64,000 nucleotides of DNA. Source: Tetracentron sinense (Eukaryota > Streptophyta > Magnoliopsida > Trochodendrales > Trochodendraceae). Every line of letters begins with the position of its first letter. The stretch's first letter is position 1. The stretch is from contig CM026551.1 of assembly GCA_015143295.1 (NCBI GenBank), positions 49,154,034-49,218,033 on the forward strand. The letters run 5' to 3'. The position numbers and the translations under genes were made by a program. The notes under the pieces were generated by a model. It had not been told where the DNA came from and did not search any database. It worked only from the letters and a program-made list of their open reading frames with translations. Shown here one piece after another: positions 45,942 through 57,031 of the stretch.

Positions 45942-47788
45942 CAGGGGCAGAGCCAGGAATTTTTCCTTAGGGAGGCCGAACTACATATATCAAGAAAACT
46001 AATGGGATTGGGCTATAGAGCCTCTGGGGTTTAAGGGTGTAGGCCCCGAGAAATATTTTTTTTGAGTAATGGGTCCATCGTGATCATAAAATTAGTTAAT
46101 GTTACATTCCAAAAAGGGTTTCAATTACAAGAAAAAGTGAAAAACATGAGCCGGTCTTCATTGGTTCCTACCCACCATCATGGCGTCAAAATCAAATCAA
46201 TTCCATCGAAGTTAACTGACTTCAGTCAACTTTAGTGGGGTCTAAAGCAAAATGCACTTGAATTTTAAAAATACTGGACTTTGGTGAACTTCAGTAAACT
46301 TCAACCAAAACAAAAAAAAAAAAGTGTTAACAAAATATAGAACTTCGGTGTAAGTTAACCGAAGTATACAAAATAAGTCTGTAAATTGAATGACTTTTAA
46401 GTTTTAACTTAAAAGAGATTCCACTCACTTTAAACTTACTTTCTTCATAAAGAAAGACATGTGTCCCTAGTATTAACCTTATTATAAATTATAATTTTAT
46501 TATTAGAGTACGATTAGCATTAACTTTTATTCTCATAATTTTGTTATTAGAATAATATACCCATAAGGGCTTTTTAATAATATTAAATAATTAAATAATT
46601 TCCTAATAGCATTTCATTAATTAAAAATTATTTAACTACTCATCTACTCCTCTTCACAGATTGATTAAATCTTGTAAAAACATTGAGCTCATCAATTGCA
46701 GATTGAAATAGGTTTTGAAATTAAATTGAAATGCAATTATTTATTAACTTTAATGTGCATTCATAAATCATAAGTTTTTCAATATAAAACAATTAACATG
46801 GATAATCATTGAAAAATACAAAGAATATATAACCCCTTCACTTGACAAAGAGGATAATATACAGTTAAAAATTTCAATAATATAGAGAAATATCAAGAAG
46901 AAATTACAACTCAAACATGCAGAAAACGCATGACACTTAATATGATTCTCACATTTGAGTATTCCATGCTTGCATCAGTAAATGAATTCTAGATGTGTAT
47001 TTATGCTTAAGTATTAATTTTCTAAAGTTTCATCTTAAATTCAATATTTCCTTAAAGTTTCCTAGACTTCTTTAATTTTTATATAACTTCCTTGGACTTC
47101 CTTAAACTTCCTCGAAACATGTCAACTTCTGTAGCGACCGAAGTTTATACCGGAACCGATATTTAATACCTTGACCACCATTTTAATACCCACTAACTGT
47201 GGTTAAGATTTAATGATTTATTCACCCGTAGGGTTCATCCATTTAACCTTGGTTCTTAGAAAAAAATAAAAACTTTAAGTTGGTTAAGCTTAACCACGGT
47301 TAAAGGGGATGAAATGAGAAGGTATTTGATTATGTAGTCAAATGTGAGGTGGGCTAATCACTACTCTAAAATAACTATATTTTTATAGTATGGAGACTAT
47401 ACTATATTTTTATATTATGCAGATTGTTTTTTTACACGCACGTTCTGTGTTCAATGAAACGCGTGCGCCTCCCTTGCTTGACAATGTCCCTTTTAACACC
47501 CATTAGCTGTGGTTAAGATTCACTCACCCTTATACATCTACCCTTGGTTTTATTAGAAAAAATTAACTCCTAAGATATATAATATTAACTAGGGTTAAAA
47601 GGGACACATAAAGAATCAATCCTTTCATATTATACGTATAAAAAAATTCAATATTTTTTGGGGGGGCCACCACTATATACAAAATTTATATATTATGTAT
47701 TTTTTTTTTAAAAGAATACATACAACTTATTAACATTTCAAAAAAATTGGGGGGCCCATGGCTCCCATCGCCCCTGGCTCCGCCCCTG
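45942..47788. mobile_element. hAT (Tip100-like ends) nonautonomous element
   Basis: 1847 bp. Left end CAGGGGCAGAGCCAGG, inverted right end CAGGGGCGGAGCCAGG. Target duplication CTTATACC (45934-45941) and CTTCTACC (47789-47796), 7 of 8. The Copia H paralogue at about 58028 has GGTCCTTCTGCC with no insert, an empty-site match. Such CAGGGGCGGAGCC ends are common in plant hAT elements of the Tip100 kind (knowledge). No transposase; a 1-kb element is nested at 46179. Confidence 0.93.
46179..47173. mobile_element. Three-copy hAT-like family, copy 1 (995 bp)
   Basis: Left end CATGGCGTCAAAATCAAATC; right end inverted CAAGGTATTAAATATCGG. Target duplication CCCACCAT (46171-46178) and ACCACCAT (47174-47181), 7 of 8. 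Inner text matches copies 2 and 3, e.g. TATAGAGAAATATCAAGAAG and ACATTTGAGTA. Noncoding. Confidence 0.9.
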
Positions 47789-48800
47789 CTTCTACCACCA
47801 CATCCTTTGCACAATCAGGTACTCATGCATCTGCTAATTTGGTAAGTCATTCCTCGTCTAGTCTATCCTAGATAATCAATTTAGATGCGTCAGATCATAT
47901 AACTAGTTTGTCCTTTATTTTCTCTACACATACATTATCTTCTAGAAGAGATAAGGTAAGGATCACTGATGGATCTCTTTCCTCTTCTCAGGGAAGGGAG
48001 ATGTCCAGGTTTTCAATAATTTGTCTCTTTCATCGGTTCTTCATGTTCCAAAGTTTTCGACAAACTTGTTATTCATTAGTAGTATTACCAAAAAACTTAA
48101 TTGTTGTGTAATGTTTTTCCTACCATTGTATCTTCTAGGACTTAGCGACGAGAGAAACGCTTGTGATGGTAATGAAGTAGATGGTCTCTATCTCTTAGAT
48201 GTTGTTAGTTCTCCTTCAGCATTACAGTCTAGTAGTAATCTTATTAAGAGTAAATAAAGAATTCCAAATCAAATTGTGGCAAGTCTTTTAGGCCATTTAT
48301 CATTTCAGTGTTTAAAGTTAGTTTTTCCTAACTAGTTTGAGTTTGTTTCAGATCAGAGTCTACAATATGAAGAGTGTGAGTTGTTTAAGCATTGTAGAAC
48401 TTATTTTTCTCCAAGTATGAATGAAAGTTCAGTTTCATTCTAACTTGTTCATTCTAATGTTTGGGGATTGGCTCCTATAGTGTCTATACACGGCTATCGG
48501 TATTTTATTACCTTTGTGACTTTTCTCGGTGTACTTGGCTTTACTTGATGAAGACCCGTGATGAAGTTCCAAGTATCATCAGATTTTATAAGATGATACT
48601 AATGCTGTTAAAAAGAAAATAAAAGCCTTTCGATATACTTGGAAAATTAAGGTATGATACACTAAAGTACATGTCCATATTCTCTGCAAAATTGGGTAGC
48701 CAAGAGGAAAACCGTCATCTCATAGCAGTTGCTCGAAGTCTCCTCACATGAATGAATGTACTAAAGACGTTCTGGGCAGAAGCAGTACTAACAGCAGCCT
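47789..48800 (+). pseudogene. Copia G gag end, protease, gag-pre-integrase, part of integrase
   Basis: FAQSGTHASANLVSHSSSS leads to the protease motif IINLDASDHIT near 47875, where the usual IIDSGASDHMT has Asn for the catalytic Asp. Then RDKVRITDGSLSS, SSVLHVPKFSTNLLFISSIT, a gag-pre-integrase remnant (GHLSFQCLKLVF, EECELFKHCRTYFSPS) and integrase start LVHSNVWGLAPIVSIHGY (Asp to Asn). Beyond 48600 integrase is mostly deleted. Stops throughout. Confidence 0.85.
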
Positions 48801-48979
48801 ACAATTGATGATAACGCTCCTATTGCCTTACGCAAAATGAAGCATTAAAGTAGTGTGCATCCTATCTCTAACAATGTTTCCTATGCATCTCTATACCCTA
48901 CCTATTCTACTATTTTATCTTGTATTTTTTGTCCTTACCTTCCAAATTCTAGGAGGTAATTTCTCATCATAAGTAGCGT

Positions 48980-49413
48980 GAGGTTCTGAAGGAAGAAATG
49001 ATGGTCTTAATCAAGAACAGTACATGGGAAATGGTGGATTTGCCCAAACAAAGGGCGCCGGTTGATTACAAGTGGGTGTTCACTGCGAAACACAAGGCTG
49101 ATAAGTCGATTAAAAGATATCAGGCGAGGTTGTTTGCCAAAGCATACACAAAAACATATGGGATTGACAATAGGGAAATGTTTGCTCCGATTGCAAAGAT
49201 GATCACTTTTAGAGTCCCATTATCGTTAGCAACGAGATTTTCTTAGCTTTTACATCAGGTGGATGTGAAAAATTCCTTCCTTCATGGAGATTTGCGGGAG
49301 GAAGTGTATATGACTCCTACACCAAGGTTCAAGCTTCCCAATAGTGAGGCAAAAGTTCCAAAAGTTGAAATAGTCAATCTATGTTCAGTAAGGCTGTGAT
49401 GAGAATGGGTTTA
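48980..49413 (+). pseudogene. Copia G reverse transcriptase, 5' part
   Basis: LKEEMMVLIKNSTWEMVDLP, VDYKWVFTAKHKADKSIKRY, TKTYGIDNREMFAPIAKM, then HQVDVKNSFLHGDLREEVY near 49255. Cut by the element at 49422. Confidence 0.87.
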
Positions 49414-49421
49414 CTCATAGT

Positions 49422-50458
49422 CAAGGTATTAAATTTCGGTTTCTATATAAACTTCGATCACTAAGGAAGTTGACACGTTTCAAGGAAGTCCAAGGAAGTT
49501 ATGTAAAAATTAAAGAAGTCTAAGAAATTTTAAGAAAACATTGGAAATCTAAGATGAAACTTTAGAAAATCAATACTTAAGTATAAATGCACATCTAGAA
49601 TTCATTATATTACTGATGCAAGCATGTAGTACTTAAATGTGAGAATCATGTTAAGTGTCATGCGTTGTCTGCTTGTTTGAGTTGTAATTTCTTCTTGATA
49701 TTTCTCTATATTGTCATTTTTTTTTTAACTATATCTTATCCTCTTTGTCAAGTGAAGGGGATATGTATTCTCTTTATTTTTCAATGATTAACCATGTTAA
49801 TTGTTTTAGGAACCTGAATGCACATTAAAAGATAAATAATTGAAATTCAATTTAGTTTCTAAACCTATTTCAATCTGCAATTGAAGAGCTCAATGTTTTT
49901 ACAGGACTGAATCAATATGTGAAGAGGAGATGGGTAGTTAAATAATATTTAATTTATGAAATTATTTAATTTTTTAACATTACTAACAAGCCCTTATGGG
50001 CATAATATAGTAAAACAAAACTATTAGAATAATAAAATTATAATTTATAATAAGGTTAATACTAACGACATTCTAATAATAAAATTATAATTTATAATAA
50101 GGTTAATGCTAGCAACACTCTTTTAAAGCCAATTTTATTTATAATAAGGTTAATGCTTGGAACACATGTCTTTTCCTATGAAGAAAGTATAAAACGAGTG
50201 GAACTAGCATTACCCTTTTAAGTCAATATTTAAATGCCTTTTAATTTACAGACTTTTTTTGTACACTTCGGTTAATTTCCACCAAATTTCTATATTTTCT
50301 CAACACTCACTTTTTTCTGTTTCAGTCGAAGTTTACTAAAATTTACCAAATTTCACCAAAGTTTACCACAAAGTCCAACTATATTTCGCTTCGGACAATA
50401 TGGAAGTCGACTCAATTCGGTCAACTTTGGCAGAATTGAGTCGATTGTTGACACCATG
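49422..50458. mobile_element. Three-copy hAT-like family, copy 2 (1037 bp, inverted)
   Basis: Left end CAAGGTATTAAATTTCGG, inverted right end CATGGTGTCAACAATCG. Target duplication CTCATAGT (49414-49421) and CTCATAAT (50459-50466), 7 of 8. Opposite orientation to copies 1 and 3. Copia G RT text continues on the right (NNADHILF). Confidence 0.92.
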
Positions 50459-50466
50459 CTCATAAT

Positions 50467-51468
50467 AATGCGGATCACATTCTCTTTGAGAGACATTGTA
50501 ACAACTAATTACTACTCTAATTGTCTATATTAATGACATTGTGATGATAGGCAATGATTTGCTAGATTGAAATGTTAAAAAAAAATATGTTATCAGGCAC
50601 AGAGTTTGAAATCAAGAACCTAGGAAGTCTCAAGTATTTTTTGAGTATATAGGTGGCTCACTCCTAGAAGGGCATCTTTATATCACAAAGGAAGTATATC
50701 TTAGACTTATTCAAGGATGCTGGGAAGTTGGGTGTTCGACCAGTAGATACTCCGATTGAGCCAAATCATAAGTTGAGCTCTAGTGATGAATAATTCCTTA
50801 AAAGTAGAGAGATATATCAAAGATTAGTAGGTCATCATGCCAGATATTGCAAATGTTGTTAGTGTGGTAAGTCAATTCCAGCATAAACCTCAAATCCTAC
50901 ATTATGAAGTTGTTGAGAGAATATTGCATTATTTGAACACTACTCCTAAAAAAGATATACTATTTGCTAATCATGGATATCTCTGTTTAGAAGCTTACAC
51001 TGATGCTGACTGGGCTAGAATTATTGATGATAGAAGGTCCACTAAAGGTATTGTACCTTTCTTAGTGGTAATATCATCACTTGGAGGAGTAAGAAGTGGA
51101 AAGTGGTGTTTAAGTCTAGTGCAAAGGCCGAATATAAGGTAATGGCCAATGGTGTGGCTGAATTGCTATGGTTAAAAATCTACTGGGTTATTTGGGAATT
51201 AAAATGGATGGTCCAATGAAGTTGTTCTGTAACAATAAGGTAGCCTTTGACATTGCTCAGAATTTGGTTCAGTATGATCGTACTAAACACATAGATCGAC
51301 ATGCACTTCATCAAAGTAAACTATTTCTCATTATTTGTATTTATTGTTTGTTGTTATCTAAATACCAACTTGCCGATATTCTCACTAAAGGTGTTGCCAA
51401 GGCAGCCTTAAAGTCGATTCTTAATAAGCTGGGCATGATAGATATCTATGCATAGCTTGAGGAGGACT
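50467..51468 (+). pseudogene. Copia G reverse transcriptase end and RNase H
   Basis: The box at about 50524 reads YINDIV in place of YVDDI. Then LGSLKYFLSI, SQRKYILDLFKDAGKLGVRP, and after a shift SVVSQFQHKPQI, TDADWARIIDDRRST (51000-51040), and KLFCNNKVAFDIAQNLVQYD, LADILTKGVAKAALKSILNK to IDIYA-stop at 51453. The purine run GAGGAGGAC precedes the LTR. Confidence 0.87.
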
Positions 51469-51645
51469 GTTAAGATACATTATAATTATGGGTGAATTAC
51501 ACCATATCATATCATTAAGTCATTAAGGGCACTATTGTACCTTCTTTTTATACGTAGTATAAGTAATAAGGAAGGGGAAATCAGCCTCTAATATTTTCTC
51601 TATTTCTCTTCTCCTCTTCTTCATCTAGGGCTTCTCTTTCTACTA
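51469..51645 (+). repeat. Copia G 3' LTR
   Basis: Starts TGTTAAGATACATT, shares block order with the LTRs at 30039 and 55395; right end set where they diverge. Confidence 0.82.
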
Positions 51646-51767
51646 TTTGTTGAACATAATATTTAATTTGTAATTGTCTGGTCTTTGAATAGAACCCTAA
51701 AACTCTCTGAAAAATTTCAACATTGAATTTTGAACTACTTATGGAACTACTTCAATAGACATATTGC

Positions 51768-52840
51768 CAAGGTGTCAAAAATCGGCTCAATTCCACCGAA
51801 TTTGACCGAATTGAGTCGACTTCCGTGGTGTCCAAAGTGAAATGCACTTATATTTTAAAAATACAAGACTTCGTGGTGAACTTCGGTAAACTTCGACAAA
51901 ACAGGAAAAAAGTGTTAAGAAAATACAAAGCTTCGGTGGAAGTTAACCGAAGTGTACAGAAAAAATCTGTAAATTGAAGGATTTTAAAGTTTTAACATAA
52001 AAGGGTAACACTAGTTCTACTCGCTTTAAACTTACTTTCTTCATAAAGAAAGATATGTGTCCCTAGCATTAACCTAATTATAAATATAATTACCTTTAAA
52101 AGAGAGTGTTGCTAACATTCATCTTGTTACAAATCATAATTTTATTATTAGAGTGTGGTTAGCATAGACCTTATTATAAATTAAAATTTTATTATTCTAA
52201 TAATTTTTTTTTGATATATTATGCCCATAACGGCTTTTTAGTAATATTTAAAAAGTAAATAATTTCCTAATAGTATTTCCTATATTAAAAATTATTTAAT
52301 TACACATTTCCTCCTTTTCACATATTGATTCAGTATTGTGAAAACATTGAGCTCTTCAATTGCAGATTGAAATAGGTTTAAAAACTATATTAAATTTCAA
52401 TTATTTATCAACTTTAATATGTATTCATAAGTTTTTCAGGTTTCTAAAATAATTAACATGGATAATCATTGAAAAATAAAGAGAGTACATATCCCCTACA
52501 TTTGACAAAGAGGATAGAATATAGTTTTAAAAAATTGACAATATAGAGAAATATCAAGAAGAAATTACAGATCAGACAAGCAGACAATGCATGTCACTTA
52601 ACATGATTCTCACATTTGAGTACTACATGCTTGCATCAGTATTATCATAAATTCTAGATGTGTATTTATGCTTAAGTATTGAATTTCTAAAATTTCATCT
52701 TAGATTTTCAATGTTTCGTTAAAATTTCCTAGACTTCTTTAATTTTTACATAACTTCCTTGGACTTTTTTAAACTTCCTCGAAATGTGTCAACTTCCTTA
52801 GCGACCGAAGTTTATACCGAAGCCGAAGTTTAAAACCTTG
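51768..52840. mobile_element. Three-copy hAT-like family, copy 3 (1073 bp)
   Basis: Left end CAAGGTGTCAAAAATCGG, inverted right end CAAGGTTTTAAACTTCGG. Perfect 8-bp target duplication CATATTGC (51760-51767, 52841-52848). Same orientation as copy 1. Subterminal text repeats ACCGAAGTTTA/TAAACTTCGGT. No open frame of note. Confidence 0.95.
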
Positions 52841-52848
52841 CATATTGC

Positions 52849-54194
52849 TTTTGAAGATTTCCAATAAACATATGGGGATATTCAATACCACTTTAAATAG
52901 AAACTCAGAAAAGCATATAGATGACGCATCATATGACATGCATGCTAAGCAGGAATGCGCAAACCATAAAGATAGTAATGGAAAGGATTATAAGTAATGC
53001 TAAAATAAGGTTTGTTTAACATATATTGTACATTGAAGCATAAGGAGGTCAATTCATTAGCCAGTAATCTATGATTAATGGAACGGATAAAAAAACATTG
53101 CATCCCAATTTTTGAAGAAAATGAAAATGTAATTTCAACAAAGTTCACAAAACAATCCTAACGAATTTGTTTCTTAGCAAGTTCAATGTGTACAGGCAAC
53201 ATATTCCACATAGATAGCACACTATGGCATGAACGGAATTTCTGGAATCTTCAGTAATTATATTGTCTTCAAAGTAAAGAGATAGCACTCCATTCATAGG
53301 AAAGTGTACAAAATATATGTGCCTTCAACCCATCCAATTTGGCTAGTTCAATTTATATGCATTACTTGTAGAATCTTCAGGGTCACCAATTCAAGCATAA
53401 CATACTTTCTAAAGTAACATTATCTCAATGAGTGACATTTCTTGCAGCATTGAAACTCCATATGAATGACAACATGTCACTTAGGGTCTCATATTTATAT
53501 ACATTTTACTTTATGATAGTCTCCAATAATCCGGGTCATTACAACATACAAAAGACAGCTTCAACATGACTTATTGCAATAGTAAAACAGTGTATTTTCT
53601 CATTTAGAACAGTTCATAACGTGTTAGGTAACAGTATTATAAATAAGGAATTTTAAACGTGTGACATGAAAAAAGAACATAGATTCACCAATTCTATAGA
53701 AGCGATAATTTGAATCCTACAATATATAAATCTTAGACATATATTGTTCAAGTAAATAAAGCGATTTAACTTTTCTCTAAAGCTTTTTAAAGTGGTATTA
53801 TATCGTGCATCTAGTTTTCCATGGTATTGTGCATCCTATTCAAGTCAAAAGGACTATGAATATGAATATATTCTCATATTGAAGCCCTTCCTATATCTTC
53901 TTTCCACCCTCCATTTTCTCCATTTGGTTGACACCTTATCACTTGCCCCCTCTCCATTCATAAGTGTCCCTCAGATGCTGCTCATATTGCAGAGCTAGCT
54001 CTTTTAAATAATTTCACCTGACATTGAAAAGGCTTCTTCCAGTATAAGAAAATGAAAAGATAAAACTACACGCTACACTGCTATACCCTTATATTCAATT
54101 GTACATTGAGCAGATCAATTTATCTCCAAGTTCCAACTATATCTTCAGGAGATTTCAGAGAATTAAGAATCAAGTTAGAGAGGCAAAGACAGAC
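52849..54194. other. TPS1 intron, no recognised feature
   Basis: Noncoding sequence downstream of the first visible TPS1 exon. Nothing recognised on either strand. Confidence 0.6.
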
Positions 54195-54283
54195 CAGGTG
54201 ATGTATCGGAACAGTAGTCAAAGTTCCAAATCTTCCATTAATGCGTCCAACAATTTCATGAACCTGGCTTGTAAGTTTTTGAT
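54195..54283 (-). CDS. TPS1: TPS1 exon (first visible)
   Basis: 89 nt: AT plus 29 codons, QKLTSQVHEIVGRINGRFG through TTVPIHHL. Acceptor TTTCACAG. The donor on the minus strand is GTCTGT, a weaker than usual site. AT would complete TAT (Tyr) with the missing upstream exon, as expected for TPS1 proteins (DVPEY followed by QKLTSQ). This is the middle of the GT20 synthase domain. The end is on a complete codon and joins DRSLDF of the 44900-44948 exon. No stop or shift. I searched the remaining 9.7 kb upstream for the next exon and did not find it. Confidence 0.95.
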
Positions 54284-55394
54284 CTGTGAAAGAGACAAAA
54301 TAAAATAAATTGATGTGTTACAATTATTGGAGAATAAAAACAAAAGATGGTTTAGTGATCAGCAAATACAGATGACAAGGTCCAGATGTATACTAGCAGA
54401 CATAAGACTGCTTGCGGGACAGAAAGTCATTGCCAACCAAACGAAGCTTATGATCATCAGTCATACAAATGAAGTTGGTAAATAGTAACAAAATAGCCTA
54501 ACTTAATTAATTGTGCTTGCATTACACATGCTGTAAGACATGGCAGGGATGAGGAGGGAAAGGAGGAGGAAAGGGGAGGGGGAGAGTTGTTTATGGGGAG
54601 TGACCTTCTGGGACAATTCAAAGTAGAATATATGGGAGTCGTGCAGTTATTGGTCTTAACTGGACCCAATTAGGGGATGCTGACCATTACAAGGTTGGCA
54701 ACAGGTGTTATTCAGTTTAGTCGACGTAGGAGACCATTTCCATATATAGATATATATGCATATCATAACCATGAACAAGTGAACAACACATTATGTATCT
54801 GTAATATATAGTCTACAAGTAAAACATTCAGAGAAATAGAATGCAGGCATCAAACATATTTATAGTAGCACTAAAATAGCAGCAAAAAAGGATTAAATTA
54901 AGGTTCCTGTTAACTGTTAAGAATACATACTTGGCATACTCTGTTACGTGTTTATTTTTGGATACGGTGTTATCTTTAAGTTAATGTGCCTTGGGACCAA
55001 CCTCTGGATGGATTTGTATTTGAAGCCCTCCAACCTCAGATAGTCTAGGGGATGGGTCTTTTGCGCTCCAACCTCAGATAGTCTAGGGGATGGGTCTTTT
55101 GCACAAGTCATTGGAGTCAGTCAAAATGTAGCACTTAGCAGTCCTAAGAGTTCTAATATCTTCTAGTGCCCTAGCAGACAAAGACAAGGCAAAAGATGAT
55201 AGGAAGCGGATAAATGATTAAAGGAAACAAAATTACCAATTGGATGTGGAGTGCTTGAGCGTTTACCTATACACAGAGCAATAGGAAGTTCAAGTGCACT
55301 AGAAGAAGTATAAGATTGAATTATTGAAATATGGAAGTATAATCTCCTTCAGAAGATAACAATCGAGTAGAATGTTGCTCAGCTGGTATAACTG
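54284..55394. other. TPS1 intron, one tandem repeat
   Basis: Noncoding, with a purine-rich stretch near 54540-54600 (GGAGGGAAAGGAGG). Otherwise nothing recognised apart from the repeat at 55028-55102. Confidence 0.6.
55028..55102. repeat. 38-bp tandem duplication
   Basis: Two copies of a unit starting CTCCAACCTCAGATAG, identical except at the last base. Confidence 0.92.
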
Positions 55395-55538
55395 TGTTGA
55401 GATATACTATTTGTAAGGGTGTATATACAGCATATCATGTTAGTAAAGGCATTATTGTAAATAATAAGAAATGGGAATCAGCCCCTAATCTTTCTCCTTT
55501 TCTTCTTCCTCATTTCATCTAATGTTTCTCTTTTCACT
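55395..55538 (+). repeat. Copia H 5' LTR
   Basis: About 144 bp, starting TGTTGAGATATAC, sharing AATCAGCCCCTAATCTTTCT with related LTRs. The degenerate primer site TTTTATCAGAGT at 55539-55550 follows (usual TGGTATCAGAGC). Confidence 0.8.
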
Positions 55539-55600
55539 TTTTATCAGAGTAGGTAGACAAGGACTGCATTTTATTTTATGCAGTGTTCGTGAATAGTACC

Positions 55601-56517
55601 AATGGTTTGAAATATCTCCGATATTTTTGATATATCCCAAATATCTTTCCATATCCCAAGTGTGCAAAATATCACTCAAATGTAGTATTTTTTTTACAAA
55701 ATACCCCAGACATTTTTTATTTATCACAAGATATTTTCGATATATCTTTTATAAATTAGGGATACTTCATCTCTTAGTCTATAGAAGGAGAAAATATTGA
55801 CCAAAGATGAGGGATTTAGGAGATTTTAAAGGAGTTTGAGGGATTTTTCCATTTCTTGAGAATCACCCACTTTGGAAACCACATTTTTCATTCGGAGTCG
55901 AAGTGCAACACATTTGCAATACCTTTGGCGAAATTTCCTAAAAGGTAAAAAATATCTTCAAATTAGAATGGAGTATTGCATAGTTAGTATCATTAGTCCT
56001 AAAGTAGTACAAATGGATCAATCGATGCAATTACACTAGATTTCTACATTCAAAAGTTGTGCCCCTAATCTTTTTCTCTTCTAAGTTCAAATTTTACTAT
56101 TCACTGCACTATTTACACTACTTGTGGCTCTTGGGGTGGATTGGTTCATAAATGTATTATATATAGAACTCTAATTATGTATTTACATTGTTATGATTGA
56201 TTAAGGGATGAATAAAATATTTATGTAAACTATATCAATATTAGTCAATTATACATTATCTTAAGCGCACATCTTTGCCCCCATTTCATTGCATTTCTTA
56301 TGTGCATTATTATTATTATTATTTTTAATTTTAATTCTCAAATATGTATTAACATCTATTTTAACATTTCCTTAAGTTTCAGAGAAAATTTTCATATTTT
56401 GTACCATTATTTTCCGGGACCGGACGTGAGATATATTCCCCACAAAACGATATATCCCAAGATATATCTTTTTCCCAATGTGCACCTTATCTCGAGATAT
56501 CGACATTCTGAACCTTA
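55601..56517. mobile_element. hAT-like nonautonomous element (917 bp)
   Basis: Left end AATGGTTTGAAATATCTCC; inverted right end TAAGGTTCAGAATGTCG. Target duplication ATAGTACC (55593-55600) and ATAGTGCC (56518-56525), 7 of 8. Rich in GATATATC-like subterminal repeats. Fits the CAWGGTTTNAAA end pattern with the outermost base changed on both sides. Confidence 0.82.
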
Positions 56518-57031
56518 ATAGTGCCCGTGAATGTAAATAGTGTCGTAACTACGGACTAATACTATGTATAGGGCAGATTCAAGCATATGTGATTTTAAAT
56601 TTTTTTATAATGTTTTTAATTTTTTGGATGATATTCCAATTTCAAAGTCTATTTTCTCACTGAGGTGTTTTGTGAGAAAAAAATTCAAATATTGAAAATC
56701 AGATTAGTGCAATCAGACAGGGCTATTTTGCCGGGAAAATTTGATAGTGATTGATGAGATTACATATTTTCAAAATTTTTAAAACTCGTTTGGGGGCGTT
56801 CCGTGAAGAATTGAAGTCGGGGTGATATTTTCTCCCTTTCAGGGCTATTGTTTTGCTGTTATTGGAGTTTTTTCAGCTCAAATCTATTTGAGATTTAGGG
56901 AATCATTGGAGATTCGAAAAATATTTAAAGGAGATTCAAAAATTATTTAAAGGATATTATCACCAACTTCGGCTGAAGGGGGATCTGAAGCAACTTGAGT
57001 GATTTCTAGGGTATCTGAGAATCCAAGTTCA

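Larger units (their letters stand above)
45827..51645 (+). mobile_element. Copia G, 5' truncated, with nested hAT-type elements
   Basis: Order: gag C-terminal part, protease, gag-pre-integrase, partial integrase, RT, RNase H, 3' LTR. No 5' LTR. DNA elements sit at 45942-47788 (gag) and 49422-50458 (RT). Same family as Copia H at 55395, whose gag and protease text and LTR match it. Confidence 0.88.
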
